NCBI GenBank assembly: GCA_022772585.1
Contig: JALEZN010000144.1
Location: forward strand, 1-40,200
DNA: 40,200 nucleotides
From: Clostridiales bacterium
GTDB lineage: Bacteria; Bacillota; Clostridia; Oscillospirales; Oscillospiraceae
Direction of reading: 5' to 3'
Shown here: positions 30,867 through 39,158 of the stretch, piece by piece
How the letters are laid out: the number at the start of each line of letters is the position of its first letter
How positions within the stretch are numbered: position 1 is the first letter of the stretch
Notes under the pieces: generated by a model
Database searches by the model: none
Told to the model about the DNA's origin: nothing
What the model saw: only the letters and a program-made list of their open reading frames with translations
Program-made: the position numbers and the translations under genes

Positions 30867-32140
30867 ACGCCCTCCTTGGGCCGGACCACGGCCAGGGCGG
30901 CGCGCTCCGGGGTGCACCAGCGGCGGATGGCGGACTCCACATCAGACTGGGAGATGGAATCGAACACGGCGGGGAAGTCCAGATAGTCCACGCCCGCGAA
31001 ATGGGACTGAGCAAGGGTGACGCAGGTGTGCTCAAAGGAGTTGAGGGCCCGTACCTGGCTGCCGTAGGCCGCCTTTTTCAGCCGCCGGAACAGGGCGGGA
31101 TCCACGCCTTCCCGGCCCAGGCGCTGGGCCTCAGAGAGCACCGCGTCCCGCACGGCCTCCGGGTCCCGGCTCTCGCCGCCGGCAGCCAGGAAGGCGCAGC
31201 CGGGGTAGGCCTCGTACCCGCAGCCGAAGTTTTTGTTGATGAGTCCCTCCCGGTAGAGCCGGGCGTACAGGGGACTGGAGGAACCGGCCAGCACCTCGGC
31301 TACCAGCTCGCCGATGAGCTCCTGCCGCAGGTGCTCCTGTCCGTGGGGAGCGGGGTCGGCTTTGAAGCCCAGCTGGAAGATGGGGGTGGAGACCTCCATC
31401 CGCAGCTCCCGCAGGGGCTCGTTGGCGGTCTCGGGCTCGTCCTCGCCGTAGTCCCGGGGGATGGCGGGACGGCCCTGGGCGGGCAGAATCTCCCGGGCCA
31501 GGGCGGCCACCCGTTCCGGATCCACGTCGCCGGCCACGCACAGCACCATGTTGGAGGGGTTGTAAAAGGCTTTGTGGCAGGCGTAGAGGGTGTCGGCGGT
31601 GATGTGGGAGATGGACTCCCGGCTGCCCGCCACCGATACCCGGACAGGATTGTGTGCATAGAGGGCGGAGAGCAGGTTGGTGAACACCTGCCACTCCGGG
31701 TCGTCCTCGATCATCTGGATCTCCTGGCCGATGATGCCCTGCTCCTTGTTCACGCTCTCCGGGGTGAACCAGGGGACGGAGACAAAGGAGAGGAGGATGC
31801 GCAGGTTCTCCTCGAATTTCTCGGTGCTCTCGAAGTAATAGCCGGTAATGGCCGTGCTGGTGAAGGCATTGGGGGAAGCGCCGTTGGCGGCCAGGTCCTG
31901 AAGGGCGTTACCGTCCTTGGTGTCAAACATCTTGTGTTCCAGGAAGTGGGCTACGCCGGCGGGAGTGTCCTGCCATACGCCGTCCAGCTCAAAGCGCATG
32001 TCCATGCCGCCGTAGTTGGTGGCGAAGAAGGCGTAGCTCTTCTGAAAGCCGGGCTTCACATCCACGTAGATGGGAAGGCCGTTGTCCAGACGGGTGGTCC
32101 AGACGGTCTCGCCCACCCGTGAATAGATCTGTTTCTCCAT
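30863..32140 (-). CDS. M16 metallopeptidase, active-type subunit (YfmH-like)
   Basis: 425-residue insulinase-fold peptidase. It has the inverted zinc motif HFLEH (residues 65-69, GVAHFLEHKMFD) and the downstream acidic region EQGIIGQEIQMIEDDPEW that supplies the third ligand. The C-terminal half is the inactive M16 repeat (VAEVLAGSSSPLYARLYREGLINKNFGCGYEAYPGC). B. subtilis YfmH, with YfmF, is linked to modification of elongation factor P. It follows its non-catalytic partner by 4 bases and is coupled to lgt. Confidence 0.9.
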   Translation of the reverse strand: MEKQIYSRVGETVWTTRLDNGLPIYVDVKPGFQKSYAFFATNYGGMDMRFELDGVWQDTPAGVAHFLEHKMFDTKDGNALQDLAANGASPNAFTSTAITGYYFESTEKFEENLRILLSFVSVPWFTPESVNKEQGIIGQEIQMIEDDPEWQVFTNLLSALYAHNPVRVSVAGSRESISHITADTLYACHKAFYNPSNMVLCVAGDVDPERVAALAREILPAQGRPAIPRDYGEDEPETANEPLRELRMEVSTPIFQLGFKADPAPHGQEHLRQELIGELVAEVLAGSSSPLYARLYREGLINKNFGCGYEAYPGCAFLAAGGESRDPEAVRDAVLSEAQRLGREGVDPALFRRLKKAAYGSQVRALNSFEHTCVTLAQSHFAGVDYLDFPAVFDSISQSDVESAIRRWCTPERAALAVVRPKEGV

Positions 32141-32144
32141 GCGA

Positions 32145-33425
32145 TCAGGCCTCCTTGCCTTTCAGGAAATAGACGGTGTCCAGCTCCAGAGTGTTGAGGG
32201 CCCGGACCACCTGCTCACGGGTGACCTGCTCCACCCGGCCGGCCAGGGCGTCAGGCCCCTCGGTGAGACCGGCTACCGCCTGTCCCAGCCAGAAGTCCTC
32301 CAGCCGGCCCTGGGCGTCCATGGCGCTCTTCAGCGCGCCCACCACCGAGCGGCGGGCGCCCTCCAGCTCCCAGTCCTCAAAATCCCCCGCCTTGCAGGCG
32401 GCCAGCTGGGCCAGGATCTCGTCCCTGGCCGGAGCAAACTGGTCAAACTCCACGCCGGAGGACACCAGCATCACGCCCTTGAACTTCTCCAGCTGAGAGC
32501 TGGCGTAGTAGCACAGGGAGAGCTTCTCACGCACGTTGAGGAAGAGCCTGGAGGTGGTGGTGCCGCCGTAGATGGCGTTGGCCAGCATGAGGGCGGGGTA
32601 CTGCTCGCTCCAGACGTCGCCGCCGGCCCGGAAGCCCATGGTCAGCTTGCCCTGGGTCACGTCCAGCGCCTCCTCCACATAGCGGGGCTGGGCGGGGGCC
32701 TCCTGCCGGACGGGCCGGGGAGGGACGGCGCGGGCGGCGGACCGGGGCAGGTCGGAGAGAGCGGCGCTCAGGGCGCCGGCCACCCGCTGGGGCTGGGCCG
32801 AGCCGCAGTAATAGAGCTCCAGGGGGGCGGAGGCGAGCAGGGCGCGGTACTGGTCCCACAGGGTTTGGGCCGTGATGGCAGAGGCATGGGTCTCGTCGCC
32901 CAGGCGGTCCACGCCGAAGGGTTCCCCGGCGCACATCTCCTGCTTCAGGCGGGAGAGGGCGTAGCTGCGCTTTTCGTTGACCTGGGCCCGGATGCGGTCC
33001 ACCAGGTTGTCCCGCTCGCCCCTGGTGTAGTCAGGACAGAAGGCGCCGTCCACAGTATAGGGGCGGAGGAGCAGCTCCCCCAGCAGACCGGCGGCAGGCT
33101 CCAGAATGGAGGCGCCGTCCAGGGTATAGGCATCGTCCAGAAAGCTGCCCAGAAAGCCCACGCACTGGGTCTCGCCCCGGGTGCGGACCATGGGCTCCAC
33201 AGAGCCGCCGTACAGCTCGTCCAGCGCGGCGGAGAGGGATTCCATATCAGGATGCATCTGTGTGCCCCGGCGGAGCACGGAGGGGATGAGGGCGTTGAGG
33301 GAGGCGGTTTCCTGGCCCAGCGGCGAGAGCAGCGTGGCGCCCAGCACGCAGGACTTGAATTTTTCGGTATGGACCGCCGTCAGATGGACGCCGGGGGACA
33401 GTTCGATTCGGGTCATATCGGCCAT
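32145..33425 (-). CDS. M16-family protein lacking the zinc motif (YfmF-like)
   Basis: 426-residue insulinase-fold protein paired with the gene at 30863. It starts MADMTRIELSPGVHLTAVHTEKFK. The segment where HXXEH should be reads LNALIPSVLRRGTQMHPD, so it lacks zinc ligands and is presumably the substrate-binding partner of a two-subunit M16 enzyme. The C-terminal repeat has ANAIYGGTTTSRLFLNVREKLSLCYYASSQLEKF, the conserved R-x5-Y-region that positions substrate. It is first in an apparent operon with yfmH-like and lgt; a minus-strand TATTAT/TATAAA sequence near 33505 may be its -10. Confidence 0.88.
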   Translation of the reverse strand: MADMTRIELSPGVHLTAVHTEKFKSCVLGATLLSPLGQETASLNALIPSVLRRGTQMHPDMESLSAALDELYGGSVEPMVRTRGETQCVGFLGSFLDDAYTLDGASILEPAAGLLGELLLRPYTVDGAFCPDYTRGERDNLVDRIRAQVNEKRSYALSRLKQEMCAGEPFGVDRLGDETHASAITAQTLWDQYRALLASAPLELYYCGSAQPQRVAGALSAALSDLPRSAARAVPPRPVRQEAPAQPRYVEEALDVTQGKLTMGFRAGGDVWSEQYPALMLANAIYGGTTTSRLFLNVREKLSLCYYASSQLEKFKGVMLVSSGVEFDQFAPARDEILAQLAACKAGDFEDWELEGARRSVVGALKSAMDAQGRLEDFWLGQAVAGLTEGPDALAGRVEQVTREQVVRALNTLELDTVYFLKGKEA

Positions 33426-33527
33426 AGGCCACCGTTCCTTTCCAATATGTGAGAGAGGAGACGCAAAGCGCCGTCCTTCTAGTCTGACAGTTTTACAGGT
33501 ATTTTATAATACCACATTTTTCATAAG

Positions 33528-33557
33528 TTGACAGCATGGTCGCAAAAAATTTACAAT
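33528..33557 (+). promoter_or_regulatory. Possible sigma-A promoter in the gap upstream of spoIIIAA
   Basis: TTGACA (33528-33533), 18-base spacer, TACAAT (33552-33557). It may be a chance match, since the spoIIIA operon needs a sporulation sigma factor and a better-placed sigma-E site lies downstream. Confidence 0.3.
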
Positions 33558-33614
33558 TTCTCCTCCTGTAGGCGACCCGTCCCGGCAGAGGCCCGGAAAA
33601 AAACGGACATGCCC

Positions 33615-33644
33615 GTCATAAAGAGGGACGTGCCCTCATAGAAT
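33615..33644 (+). promoter_or_regulatory. Sigma-E-like promoter of the spoIIIA operon
   Basis: GTCATAAA (33615-33622), 14-base spacer, CATAGAAT (33637-33644). This resembles the mother-cell sigma-E consensus (GTCATATT, 13-15 bases, CATACAAT), and the B. subtilis operon is under sigma-E. The start codon of spoIIIAA is 37 bases beyond the -10. Confidence 0.65.
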
Positions 33645-33680
33645 GTGCCAGTAATTCCAAAGACAAGGAGCGTGAGCGAT

Positions 33681-34619
33681 ATGACCACTGGGCAGGAAGA
33701 GAGAGCGGCGGAGCGGTTCCGTCAGGCGGCGGCGCTGCTCCCGGCGTGGCTGCGGGGGCCTCTGGAGCGGCTGCCCCGGGAGGAGCAGGCCATGACCGAG
33801 GAGATCCGCCTGCGGGCGGGACGGGCCATGACGGTAGGGAGCCCGGCAGGGGAGAAACAGGCGCCGGGCTCCGGAGAGATCGTCCGCAGCAGCGATCTGT
33901 CCCTGGTGCTGGAGGTGGCCACCCGCGCCTCGGCCCATACGGCGCTGGACCGGGTGCAGAACGGATTTTTCACCGTCCGGGGCGGACACCGCATCGGCCT
34001 GTGCGGTTCCGCGGTGGTGCGGGAGGGCGCGGTACATAATCTGCGGCAGCTCTCCTCACTGTCCATCCGGGTGGCCCGGGAGGTGCCCGGCGCGGCGGAG
34101 GCCGTTCTGGATGTGCTGCGGCGTCCCGGCGGCGTCCACAGCACGCTGATCCTCTCGCCCCCCGGCGGCGGAAAGACCACGCTCCTGCGGGACCTGGTGC
34201 GCTCCCTGTCCGACGGCGTGGAGGGCCCCGCTCTGCGGGTGGGCCTGGCGGATGAGCGCAGCGAGGTGGCCGCCCTGTGGGAGGGAATGCCCCAGCTGGA
34301 CGTGGGCGGGCACACCGATATTCTGGACGGATGCCCCAAGGCGGCGGCGCTGATGATGCTGCTGCGGGGGATGAACCCCCAGGTGCTGGCCGCCGACGAG
34401 ATCACCGCCCCTGAGGATGCGGAGGCGCTGGAGGCCGCTGCCAACTGCGGCGTGTCTCTGCTGGCCACCGCTCACGGTACAGGGCCGGAGGACCTGCGTA
34501 TCCGCCCCCTCTACCGGCGGCTGCTGGAGCGGAAGGTGTTTCAGCGTCTGGTGGTCATCCGGCGGGTTGGACCGGGCCGGGTATGCGAGGTGCGCAGTCT
34601 GGAGGGAGAGAGATGCTGA
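33681..34619 (+). CDS. spoIIIAA: SpoIIIAA, ATPase of the stage III sporulation channel
   Basis: 312 residues from ATG 33681 (AAGGAG 10 bases upstream); a GTG at 33645 abuts the -10 and is rejected. A secretion-type ATPase related to type II/III secretion motors, in the mother cell. Walker A is PPGGGKTTLLR (160-170), with GLADERSEVAALWEG, QLDVGGHTDILDGCPKA, MLLRGMNPQVLAADEI (Walker B) and LLATAHG following. It powers or supports the SpoIIIA-SpoIIQ channel feeding the forespore. Its end overlaps spoIIIAB by 7 bases. Confidence 0.96.
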   Translation: MTTGQEERAAERFRQAAALLPAWLRGPLERLPREEQAMTEEIRLRAGRAMTVGSPAGEKQAPGSGEIVRSSDLSLVLEVATRASAHTALDRVQNGFFTVRGGHRIGLCGSAVVREGAVHNLRQLSSLSIRVAREVPGAAEAVLDVLRRPGGVHSTLILSPPGGGKTTLLRDLVRSLSDGVEGPALRVGLADERSEVAALWEGMPQLDVGGHTDILDGCPKAAALMMLLRGMNPQVLAADEITAPEDAEALEAAANCGVSLLATAHGTGPEDLRIRPLYRRLLERKVFQRLVVIRRVGPGRVCEVRSLEGERC

Positions 34620-35125
34620 AGCTCCTGGGGGCGGTGCTTCTCACCGCAGGGGCGGCCGCCATGGGCTTTTCCGCCTCGGCCCAACTGGGGCGGAGGGTGA
34701 AGAGCCTGCGCGCGCTGCTGGGCGCGCTGGAGCTGGCCGAGCGGGAGCTCTCCTTTCGCCTGACCCCCATCCCGGAGCTGCTGGACGAGCTTTCCCGCCG
34801 CAGCCAGTCCCCGGCATGCGGCTTTTTCGGCCGCTGCCTGGACGGACTGGACCGCTTGGGGGAGCGGAGCCTGGGGCAGCTCTGGGAGGAGGCTCTGGCC
34901 GGCTGGCCCATGGACCTGGCGGAGGAGGACCGGGAAGCATTGGCGGAATTGGGACAGGTCCTGGGCCGCTACGACGGGGAGGGGCAGCGGGAGGCCATCG
35001 CCCTGACCCGGGCCCGGCTGGAGGGGAACCTGACCGCCGCTGAGGCCGACCGGGACGGACGGGGACGGCTCTATCAGGCGCTGGGCATGGCTGCCGGCAG
35101 TTTTTTCGTCATCCTTCTCCTGTAG
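34613..35125 (+). CDS. spoIIIAB: SpoIIIAB, stage III sporulation protein
   Basis: 170-residue membrane-anchored helical protein, resembling GspF cytoplasmic domains. An N-terminal helix (MLKLLGAVLLTAGAAAMGFSAS) is followed by RRVKSLRALLGALELAERELSFRLTPIPELLDELS and a second helix bundle. The C-terminal membrane segment is AAGSFFVILLL. ATG 34613 overlaps the spoIIIAA stop. It probably couples the ATPase to the membrane complex. Confidence 0.94.
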   Translation: MLKLLGAVLLTAGAAAMGFSASAQLGRRVKSLRALLGALELAERELSFRLTPIPELLDELSRRSQSPACGFFGRCLDGLDRLGERSLGQLWEEALAGWPMDLAEEDREALAELGQVLGRYDGEGQREAIALTRARLEGNLTAAEADRDGRGRLYQALGMAAGSFFVILLL

Positions 35126-35146
35126 GAGAGCGGAGGAAGTGGGAAC

Positions 35147-35344
35147 ATGATGGATGTGGATTTGATTTTCAAGATCGCCGCCATTGGCATTCTGGTCTCG
35201 GTGCTCAATCAGGTCCTGGCCCGGTCGGGGCGGGATGAGCAGGCCACCATGGTGACCCTGGCCGGGCTGGTGGTGGTACTTATGCTGGTGGTACGGGAGA
35301 TCAGCGCCCTGTTCGACCTGGTAAAGGAACTGTTTGGGCTGTGA
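35147..35344 (+). CDS. spoIIIAC: SpoIIIAC, small membrane protein
   Basis: 65 residues with two membrane helices: LIFKIAAIGILVSVLNQVL and ATMVTLAGLVVVLMLVV, joined by ARSGRDEQ. Standard length and sequence for the family. Part of the SpoIIIA channel base. Confidence 0.95.
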   Translation: MMDVDLIFKIAAIGILVSVLNQVLARSGRDEQATMVTLAGLVVVLMLVVREISALFDLVKELFGL

Positions 35345-35350
35345 TGGACT

Positions 35351-35737
35351 ATGACGGATATCATAAAGGCCGCCGCGCTGGCGGTGACCGCGGCGCTGTG
35401 CGCCGTGGTGGTCAAAAAGCAGGCCCGGGAGCTGGGACTGGTGCTGGCGCTGGCCGCCGCGGCCATGGTTCTGGGCGCCGCGCTCAGGACTGTGGACGGT
35501 CTGCGTACCGTTCTGGATGCACTGGCCGAGACGGCGGGACTGTCACCGGCGGTGCTCTCGCCGGTGCTCAAGACGGTGGGGATCTCCATCGTCACCCGCG
35601 TTGCGGCGGAGCTGTGCCGGGACGCGGGAGAGGGAGGCATCGGCGCGGCGATGGAGACCGCCGGGGCGGCGGCCGCCCTTTGGGTGGCGGCGCCTCTGCT
35701 CCGGGCGGTGCTGGACACCCTGAACGCTATGGTATGA
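35351..35737 (+). CDS. spoIIIAD: SpoIIIAD, membrane protein
   Basis: 128 residues, a longer relative of SpoIIIAC. Membrane helices near residues 4-20, 30-48 and 105-125, with the conserved central segment LKTVGISIVTRVAAELCRDAGEGGIGAAMETAG. The start is 6 bases past spoIIIAC. The stop TGA overlaps the spoIIIAE ATG. Confidence 0.95.
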   Translation: MTDIIKAAALAVTAALCAVVVKKQARELGLVLALAAAAMVLGAALRTVDGLRTVLDALAETAGLSPAVLSPVLKTVGISIVTRVAAELCRDAGEGGIGAAMETAGAAAALWVAAPLLRAVLDTLNAMV

Positions 35738-36864
35738 GCAGGACGCGGCGGTGGGCATGGATCCTTCTGGTATGTCTGGTTCTGCTCCCGGCGCTGTGTC
35801 CGCCCGCCGGTGCCACCGAACCGGAGGAGGTGGAGGCTGCCCAGGCCGAGGCGCTGGATCTGGACGGTTTGCGGCGGGCGGCGGAGGGAGAGCTGTCCGG
35901 GCTGGAGATCGGCAGCGGACTGGATCTGGATCAGGGAATAGAACAAATATTCGATAAAGGGAGGGACGAGCTCCCGGGCGTCCTGCGCCGGGCGGTGCGC
36001 AGCGCCGTGGTGCTGCTGAGCGTGGTGCTTCTGTGCGCTCTGGCGGGAGAGGTGTCCGGCAGTCTGGGCGCGCCGGCGGAGCTGGACGTGACCGCGCTGG
36101 CCGGCGCGCTGGCAGTGACGGCGGCGTCGGTGGCCGATATCCACGCCCTCATTGGCCTGGGGCGGGAGGCGCTGGACAGGATGAGCCAGTTTTCCAAGGT
36201 GCTGCTGCCCACCATGACGGCGGCCGCTGCCGCCGCCGGAGCACCGTCGGGCGCCGCCGCCCGGCAGCTTGCCACCATGCTGTTTTCCGACGTTCTGCTC
36301 ACCCTTATCAACAGCCTGCTGCTGCCGCTGGTGTACCTCTATGTGGCAGCCTGTACTGCCTACGCGGCGCTGGGGAATGAAGGGCTCAAACGGGTGGGAG
36401 AGCTGCTGAAATGGGCGGTGACCTCCATCCTCACCGCCGTTGTGCTGGCCTTTGTGGGGTATCTGACGGTGAGCGGCGTCATTGCAGGCAGCGCCGACGC
36501 CGTGACGCTGAAGGCAGCCAAAATGACCATCTCCGGCATGGTCCCGGTGGTGGGCGGCATCCTGTCCGACGCGGCCGGGACCGTACTGGCGGGGGCGGGT
36601 ATTCTGCGGGGCGCGGTGGGCGTGTTCGGTATGCTGGGGGTGCTGGCCATCTGTGTGGCCCCATTCCTGCAGCTGGGGGTCCATTATCTGGTCTATAAGC
36701 TGACGGCGGCCCTGTCGGCTACGGTGGCCGGCGGCCGGATGGCGGGCCTCATCGACGCCATTGGCGGGGCCTTCGGACTGGTGCTGGGCATGACGGGTGC
36801 CAGCGCCCTGCTGCTGCTGGTATCCATGGTGTCGGCCATTACCATGGCTGTGGGAGGCGTATGA
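35734..36864 (+). CDS. spoIIIAE: SpoIIIAE, polytopic channel protein
   Basis: 376 residues from ATG 35734, which overlaps the spoIIIAD stop (ATGA). The frame is open for another 130 codons upstream, but that part lies over spoIIIAD and is not SpoIIIAE-like. A signal-like helix (RRWAWILLVCLVLLPALCPPAGA) is followed by an acidic region (EEVEAAQAEALDL, DKGRDELPGVLRR) and about seven to eight membrane helices. Conserved stretches: QFSKVLLPTMTAAAAAAG, ILTAVVLAFVGYLTVSGVI and KMTISGMVPVVGGILSDA. Proposed channel-forming subunit. Confidence 0.95.
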   Translation: MSRTRRWAWILLVCLVLLPALCPPAGATEPEEVEAAQAEALDLDGLRRAAEGELSGLEIGSGLDLDQGIEQIFDKGRDELPGVLRRAVRSAVVLLSVVLLCALAGEVSGSLGAPAELDVTALAGALAVTAASVADIHALIGLGREALDRMSQFSKVLLPTMTAAAAAAGAPSGAAARQLATMLFSDVLLTLINSLLLPLVYLYVAACTAYAALGNEGLKRVGELLKWAVTSILTAVVLAFVGYLTVSGVIAGSADAVTLKAAKMTISGMVPVVGGILSDAAGTVLAGAGILRGAVGVFGMLGVLAICVAPFLQLGVHYLVYKLTAALSATVAGGRMAGLIDAIGGAFGLVLGMTGASALLLLVSMVSAITMAVGGV

Positions 36865-37352
36865 TGCTGGATGTGGTGAAGCAGTGGATCATGGGAGTCA
36901 CCGCTGCCGCTGTTCTGGTGGCCGCCGCCGGGAGTCTGATGCCCAGGGGCACGGTACAGCGGATCGGGAAGCTCACGGGCGCGCTGGTATTGATGCTCTC
37001 GGTGCTCTCCCCTATATGGAAGGTGGACGGGATGCGGCTCTCCCGGGCACTGACAGAATACCGCCTTCCCGAGGAGGACCGGGCGGTTATGGCAGACGCC
37101 AGCCTGGAGGTCATGAAAGAACTCATAGAAGAACAGTCCGATGCATATATATCGGACAAGGCGGAGGACCTTGGCATCCGCTGCACCGTGGCTGTGGAGA
37201 CCCGGGAGCAGGACGGCTATCCGGTGCCCTGGGCAGTGACTGTGCGCGGCAGTCTCACTGCGGAGCAGCGGGAGGCGCTGACCCGGAGGATCGAGGCCGA
37301 TTTCGCCATTCCGGCGGAGCGGCAGACGTATCATATGGAGGAAGTGGAATGA
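36861..37352 (+). CDS. spoIIIAF: SpoIIIAF, membrane-anchored ring protein
   Basis: 163 residues, beginning with two ATG codons (36861 and 36864) that overlap the spoIIIAE stop. Two N-terminal helices (VKQWIMGVTAAAVLVAAAGSLMP and LTGALVLMLSVLSPIW), then an extracytoplasmic ring-building domain (ELIEEQSDAYISDKAEDLGIRCTVAVE, LTRRIEADFAIPAE). Confidence 0.94.
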   Translation: MMLDVVKQWIMGVTAAAVLVAAAGSLMPRGTVQRIGKLTGALVLMLSVLSPIWKVDGMRLSRALTEYRLPEEDRAVMADASLEVMKELIEEQSDAYISDKAEDLGIRCTVAVETREQDGYPVPWAVTVRGSLTAEQREALTRRIEADFAIPAERQTYHMEEVE

Positions 37353-37876
37353 AAGGCTTGGATATGGCCGGCCTGACGGAGCGGCTGCGGTCCTGGGCCG
37401 GGAAATACCGCTATGTGCTCCTGGTCATTCTGGCAGGTGTGGTCCTGCTGCTTCTGCCCACAGGCGGAAAAGAGCAGGAGAGCGGAGCGGCCGAGACGGC
37501 AGCGGTGTCGGCGCAGGCTCTGGATACCGGCGCGCTGGAGGAGAAGCTGGAACGGGCCCTGAGCCGGGTCCGGGGGGCCGGGGAGGTAGACGTGGTCCTG
37601 TCGGTGGAGGCCGGTCCACGCCAGATCTGGGCCATGGACCGGAAACGGGAGCAGGAGGCGGACGCCGTGCGGGAGGAGGAATCGGCGGTGATTTTGTCCC
37701 GGGGATCGGGACAGGAGGAGACGGTCCCGGTCCAGCAGATTTCGCCCCGATTCCGGGGGGCGCTGGTGGTATGCTCGGGGGGAGACGATCCCTCGGTGCG
37801 TCTGGCCATGACGGAAGCGGTATCCGCCATCACCGGCCTGAGCACCGACAAGATCTCGATATGTAAAGGAAAGTGA
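37349..37876 (+). CDS. spoIIIAG: SpoIIIAG, ring-forming channel protein
   Basis: 175 residues from ATG 37349, overlapping the spoIIIAF stop. One N-terminal membrane helix (YVLLVILAGVVLLLLP), then a ring-building motif region. Sequence VRGAGEVDVVLSVEAGPRQIWA is followed by a variable Glu/Arg insert and by FRGALVVCSGGDDPSVRLAMTEAVSAITGLSTDKISI, the family signature. The B. subtilis homologue forms a 30-fold ring in the intermembrane space. Confidence 0.95.
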   Translation: MKGLDMAGLTERLRSWAGKYRYVLLVILAGVVLLLLPTGGKEQESGAAETAAVSAQALDTGALEEKLERALSRVRGAGEVDVVLSVEAGPRQIWAMDRKREQEADAVREEESAVILSRGSGQEETVPVQQISPRFRGALVVCSGGDDPSVRLAMTEAVSAITGLSTDKISICKGK

Positions 37877-37887
37877 GGAAATCAGGT

Positions 37888-38469
37888 ATGAAACTCTGGA
37901 AACGGAACGCGGTGGTGGCTGCCATCGTCCTCTTTGTGTGCGTGGCGGTCTATCTCAACTGGTCGTATAATCAGGAGGCGGCGGATGCTGGAAAGGTCCT
38001 GGGCCAGGCGGCGCTGGTGGGCGGACAGACCACCGATCCTCTGATCGCCGGAGACGGGACAAAGACCACCGCCTCCCCTGCGCCCAGCGCCACGCCGTCT
38101 CCCTCCGGCGGCAGCGGGTACTTTGACTCGGCCCGGCTCAACCGGAAGCAGGCCAGGGATAGCGCCCTGTCCATCCTTCAGCAGTCGGCTGAGAGCGACA
38201 CGGCGGACGAAGCCATGAAGGAGCAGATGACCGCTGCCATCGAGACCATGGCCAGCACCACGGTGTCGGAGGCTCAGATCGAAAATCTGGTCACCGCCAA
38301 AGGTTACAGTGACTGCGTGGCCTTCGTCAACGACGGCAGTGCCAGCGTGGTGGTGGCTGCCGCGGGAGAGGGGCTGTCCGACGCGGATATCGCCCGGATC
38401 ACGGAGATCGTCACCGGGGAGACCGGGCTCACGGCGGGCCAGATCAAGATCATCGAGGCAGAGCCCTGA
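37888..38469 (+). CDS. spoIIIAH: SpoIIIAH, partner of SpoIIQ
   Basis: 193 residues from ATG 37888 with GAGG 9 bases upstream; a GTG at 37873 is too close to its AAAGG. Cytoplasmic MKLWKRN, one membrane helix (AVVAAIVLFVCVAVYLNW), a Thr/Ala/Pro linker (TKTTASPAPSATPSPSGG), and the ring domain (FDSARLNRKQARDSALSIL, SEAQIENLVTAKGYSDCVAFVN, ITEIVTGETGLTAGQIKIIEA). It binds SpoIIQ across the intermembrane space. Last gene of the operon. Confidence 0.95.
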   Translation: MKLWKRNAVVAAIVLFVCVAVYLNWSYNQEAADAGKVLGQAALVGGQTTDPLIAGDGTKTTASPAPSATPSPSGGSGYFDSARLNRKQARDSALSILQQSAESDTADEAMKEQMTAAIETMASTTVSEAQIENLVTAKGYSDCVAFVNDGSASVVVAAAGEGLSDADIARITEIVTGETGLTAGQIKIIEAEP

Positions 38470-38517
38470 GAAACGAGCGGGTACATACGGGAAACAGCGG
38501 CTGTGGACGGGACACGG

Positions 38518-38551
38518 CAGGCGGAAAAATCTAGTGGTATTTTCCCGCCTG
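38518..38551 (+). terminator. Terminator-like hairpin after spoIIIAH
   Basis: 13-bp stem with one mismatch (38518-38530 with 38539-38551). It lacks a T run after the stem and overlaps the region just upstream of the asp23 -10. Confidence 0.35.
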
Positions 38552-38554
38552 ATG

Positions 38555-38563
38555 TGGTACAAT
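38555..38563 (+). promoter_or_regulatory. Extended -10 promoter of the Asp23 gene
   Basis: TGG followed by TACAAT (38558-38563), an extended -10 without a clear -35. It lies 52 bases before the Asp23-family start. Confidence 0.45.
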
Positions 38564-38614
38564 GTAGGTCAGTAAGCAAATCCTGCTGTACGACAAAAAG
38601 GAGCGTGACCTGAA

Positions 38615-39001
38615 ATGGCCGATGCAAGAGAATACGTTTCCCGTCCTGACGAGCTGGGGAACATCCATATATCCGAGGAGGTCCTGGCCGTGATCGCCGC
38701 CGCCGCCGCCCTGGAGGTGGAGGGCGTTGGCAGCCTGTCCCCCAACCTGGGGAGCGACCTGGCCGAGCTGCTGGGCAAGAAGAGCGCCCTGGCCAAGGGC
38801 GTGCACATTGCGGTGAACGAGGGCAGCGTCAGCGTGGAGCTGTCCATCTGCATCAAATACGGCTACACGATCCCCGAGGTGGCCAAGGCCGTGCAGGATG
38901 CGGTGTTCGGCGCCATCAGCAATACCAGCGGCCTGACGGTGGAGTGCGTGAACATCCACGTGGCCGGTGTGACCTTCGAGCGGGAGAGCAGGAAGGCCTG
39001 A
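38615..39001 (+). CDS. Asp23/Gls24-family envelope stress protein
   Basis: 128 residues, starting MADAREYVSRPDELGNIHISEEVLAVIAAAAALEVEGVGSL, the Asp23 hallmark (I-H-I-S-x-E-V, A-x-E-V-x-G-V). The C-terminal half is VSVELSICIKYGYTIPEVAKAVQDAVFGAISNTSGLTVECVNIHVAGV. Members sit at the membrane and are linked to envelope homeostasis. In Clostridia this one is usually upstream of nusB, as here. It has its own terminator. Confidence 0.94.
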   Translation: MADAREYVSRPDELGNIHISEEVLAVIAAAAALEVEGVGSLSPNLGSDLAELLGKKSALAKGVHIAVNEGSVSVELSICIKYGYTIPEVAKAVQDAVFGAISNTSGLTVECVNIHVAGVTFERESRKA

Positions 39002-39014
39002 GCGAAAGAAACGG

Positions 39015-39050
39015 CATGGAGCGGACGGCTGGGTCCGCTCCATGTTTTTT
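39015..39050 (+). terminator. Terminator between asp23 and nusB
   Basis: 12-bp perfect stem (39015-39026 with 39033-39044), 6-base loop, then TTTTTT. The AT-rich sequence after it (TTGAAA at 39060, TATAAT near 39096) may hold the nusB promoter, but the spacing is poor. Confidence 0.9.
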
Positions 39051-39158
39051 GTGTTTTTATTGAAATTGGTGGTTCCATTTTTGTATATGATTCTGTATAA
39101 TAAACTGGATAATGGATATTAATAATGCCGGGCTTTTGCCCGGACTGGAGGAATACGA

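Noticed and set aside
33645-33680. GTG start of SpoIIIAA at 33645
   Set aside because: It begins directly after the sigma-E -10 and has no ribosome binding site.
35341-36864. A 507-codon frame covering spoIIIAD and spoIIIAE
   Set aside because: The first 131 codons lie over spoIIIAD in another frame, are Arg/Gly-rich and unlike SpoIIIAE. The true start is ATG 35734, overlapping the spoIIIAD stop.
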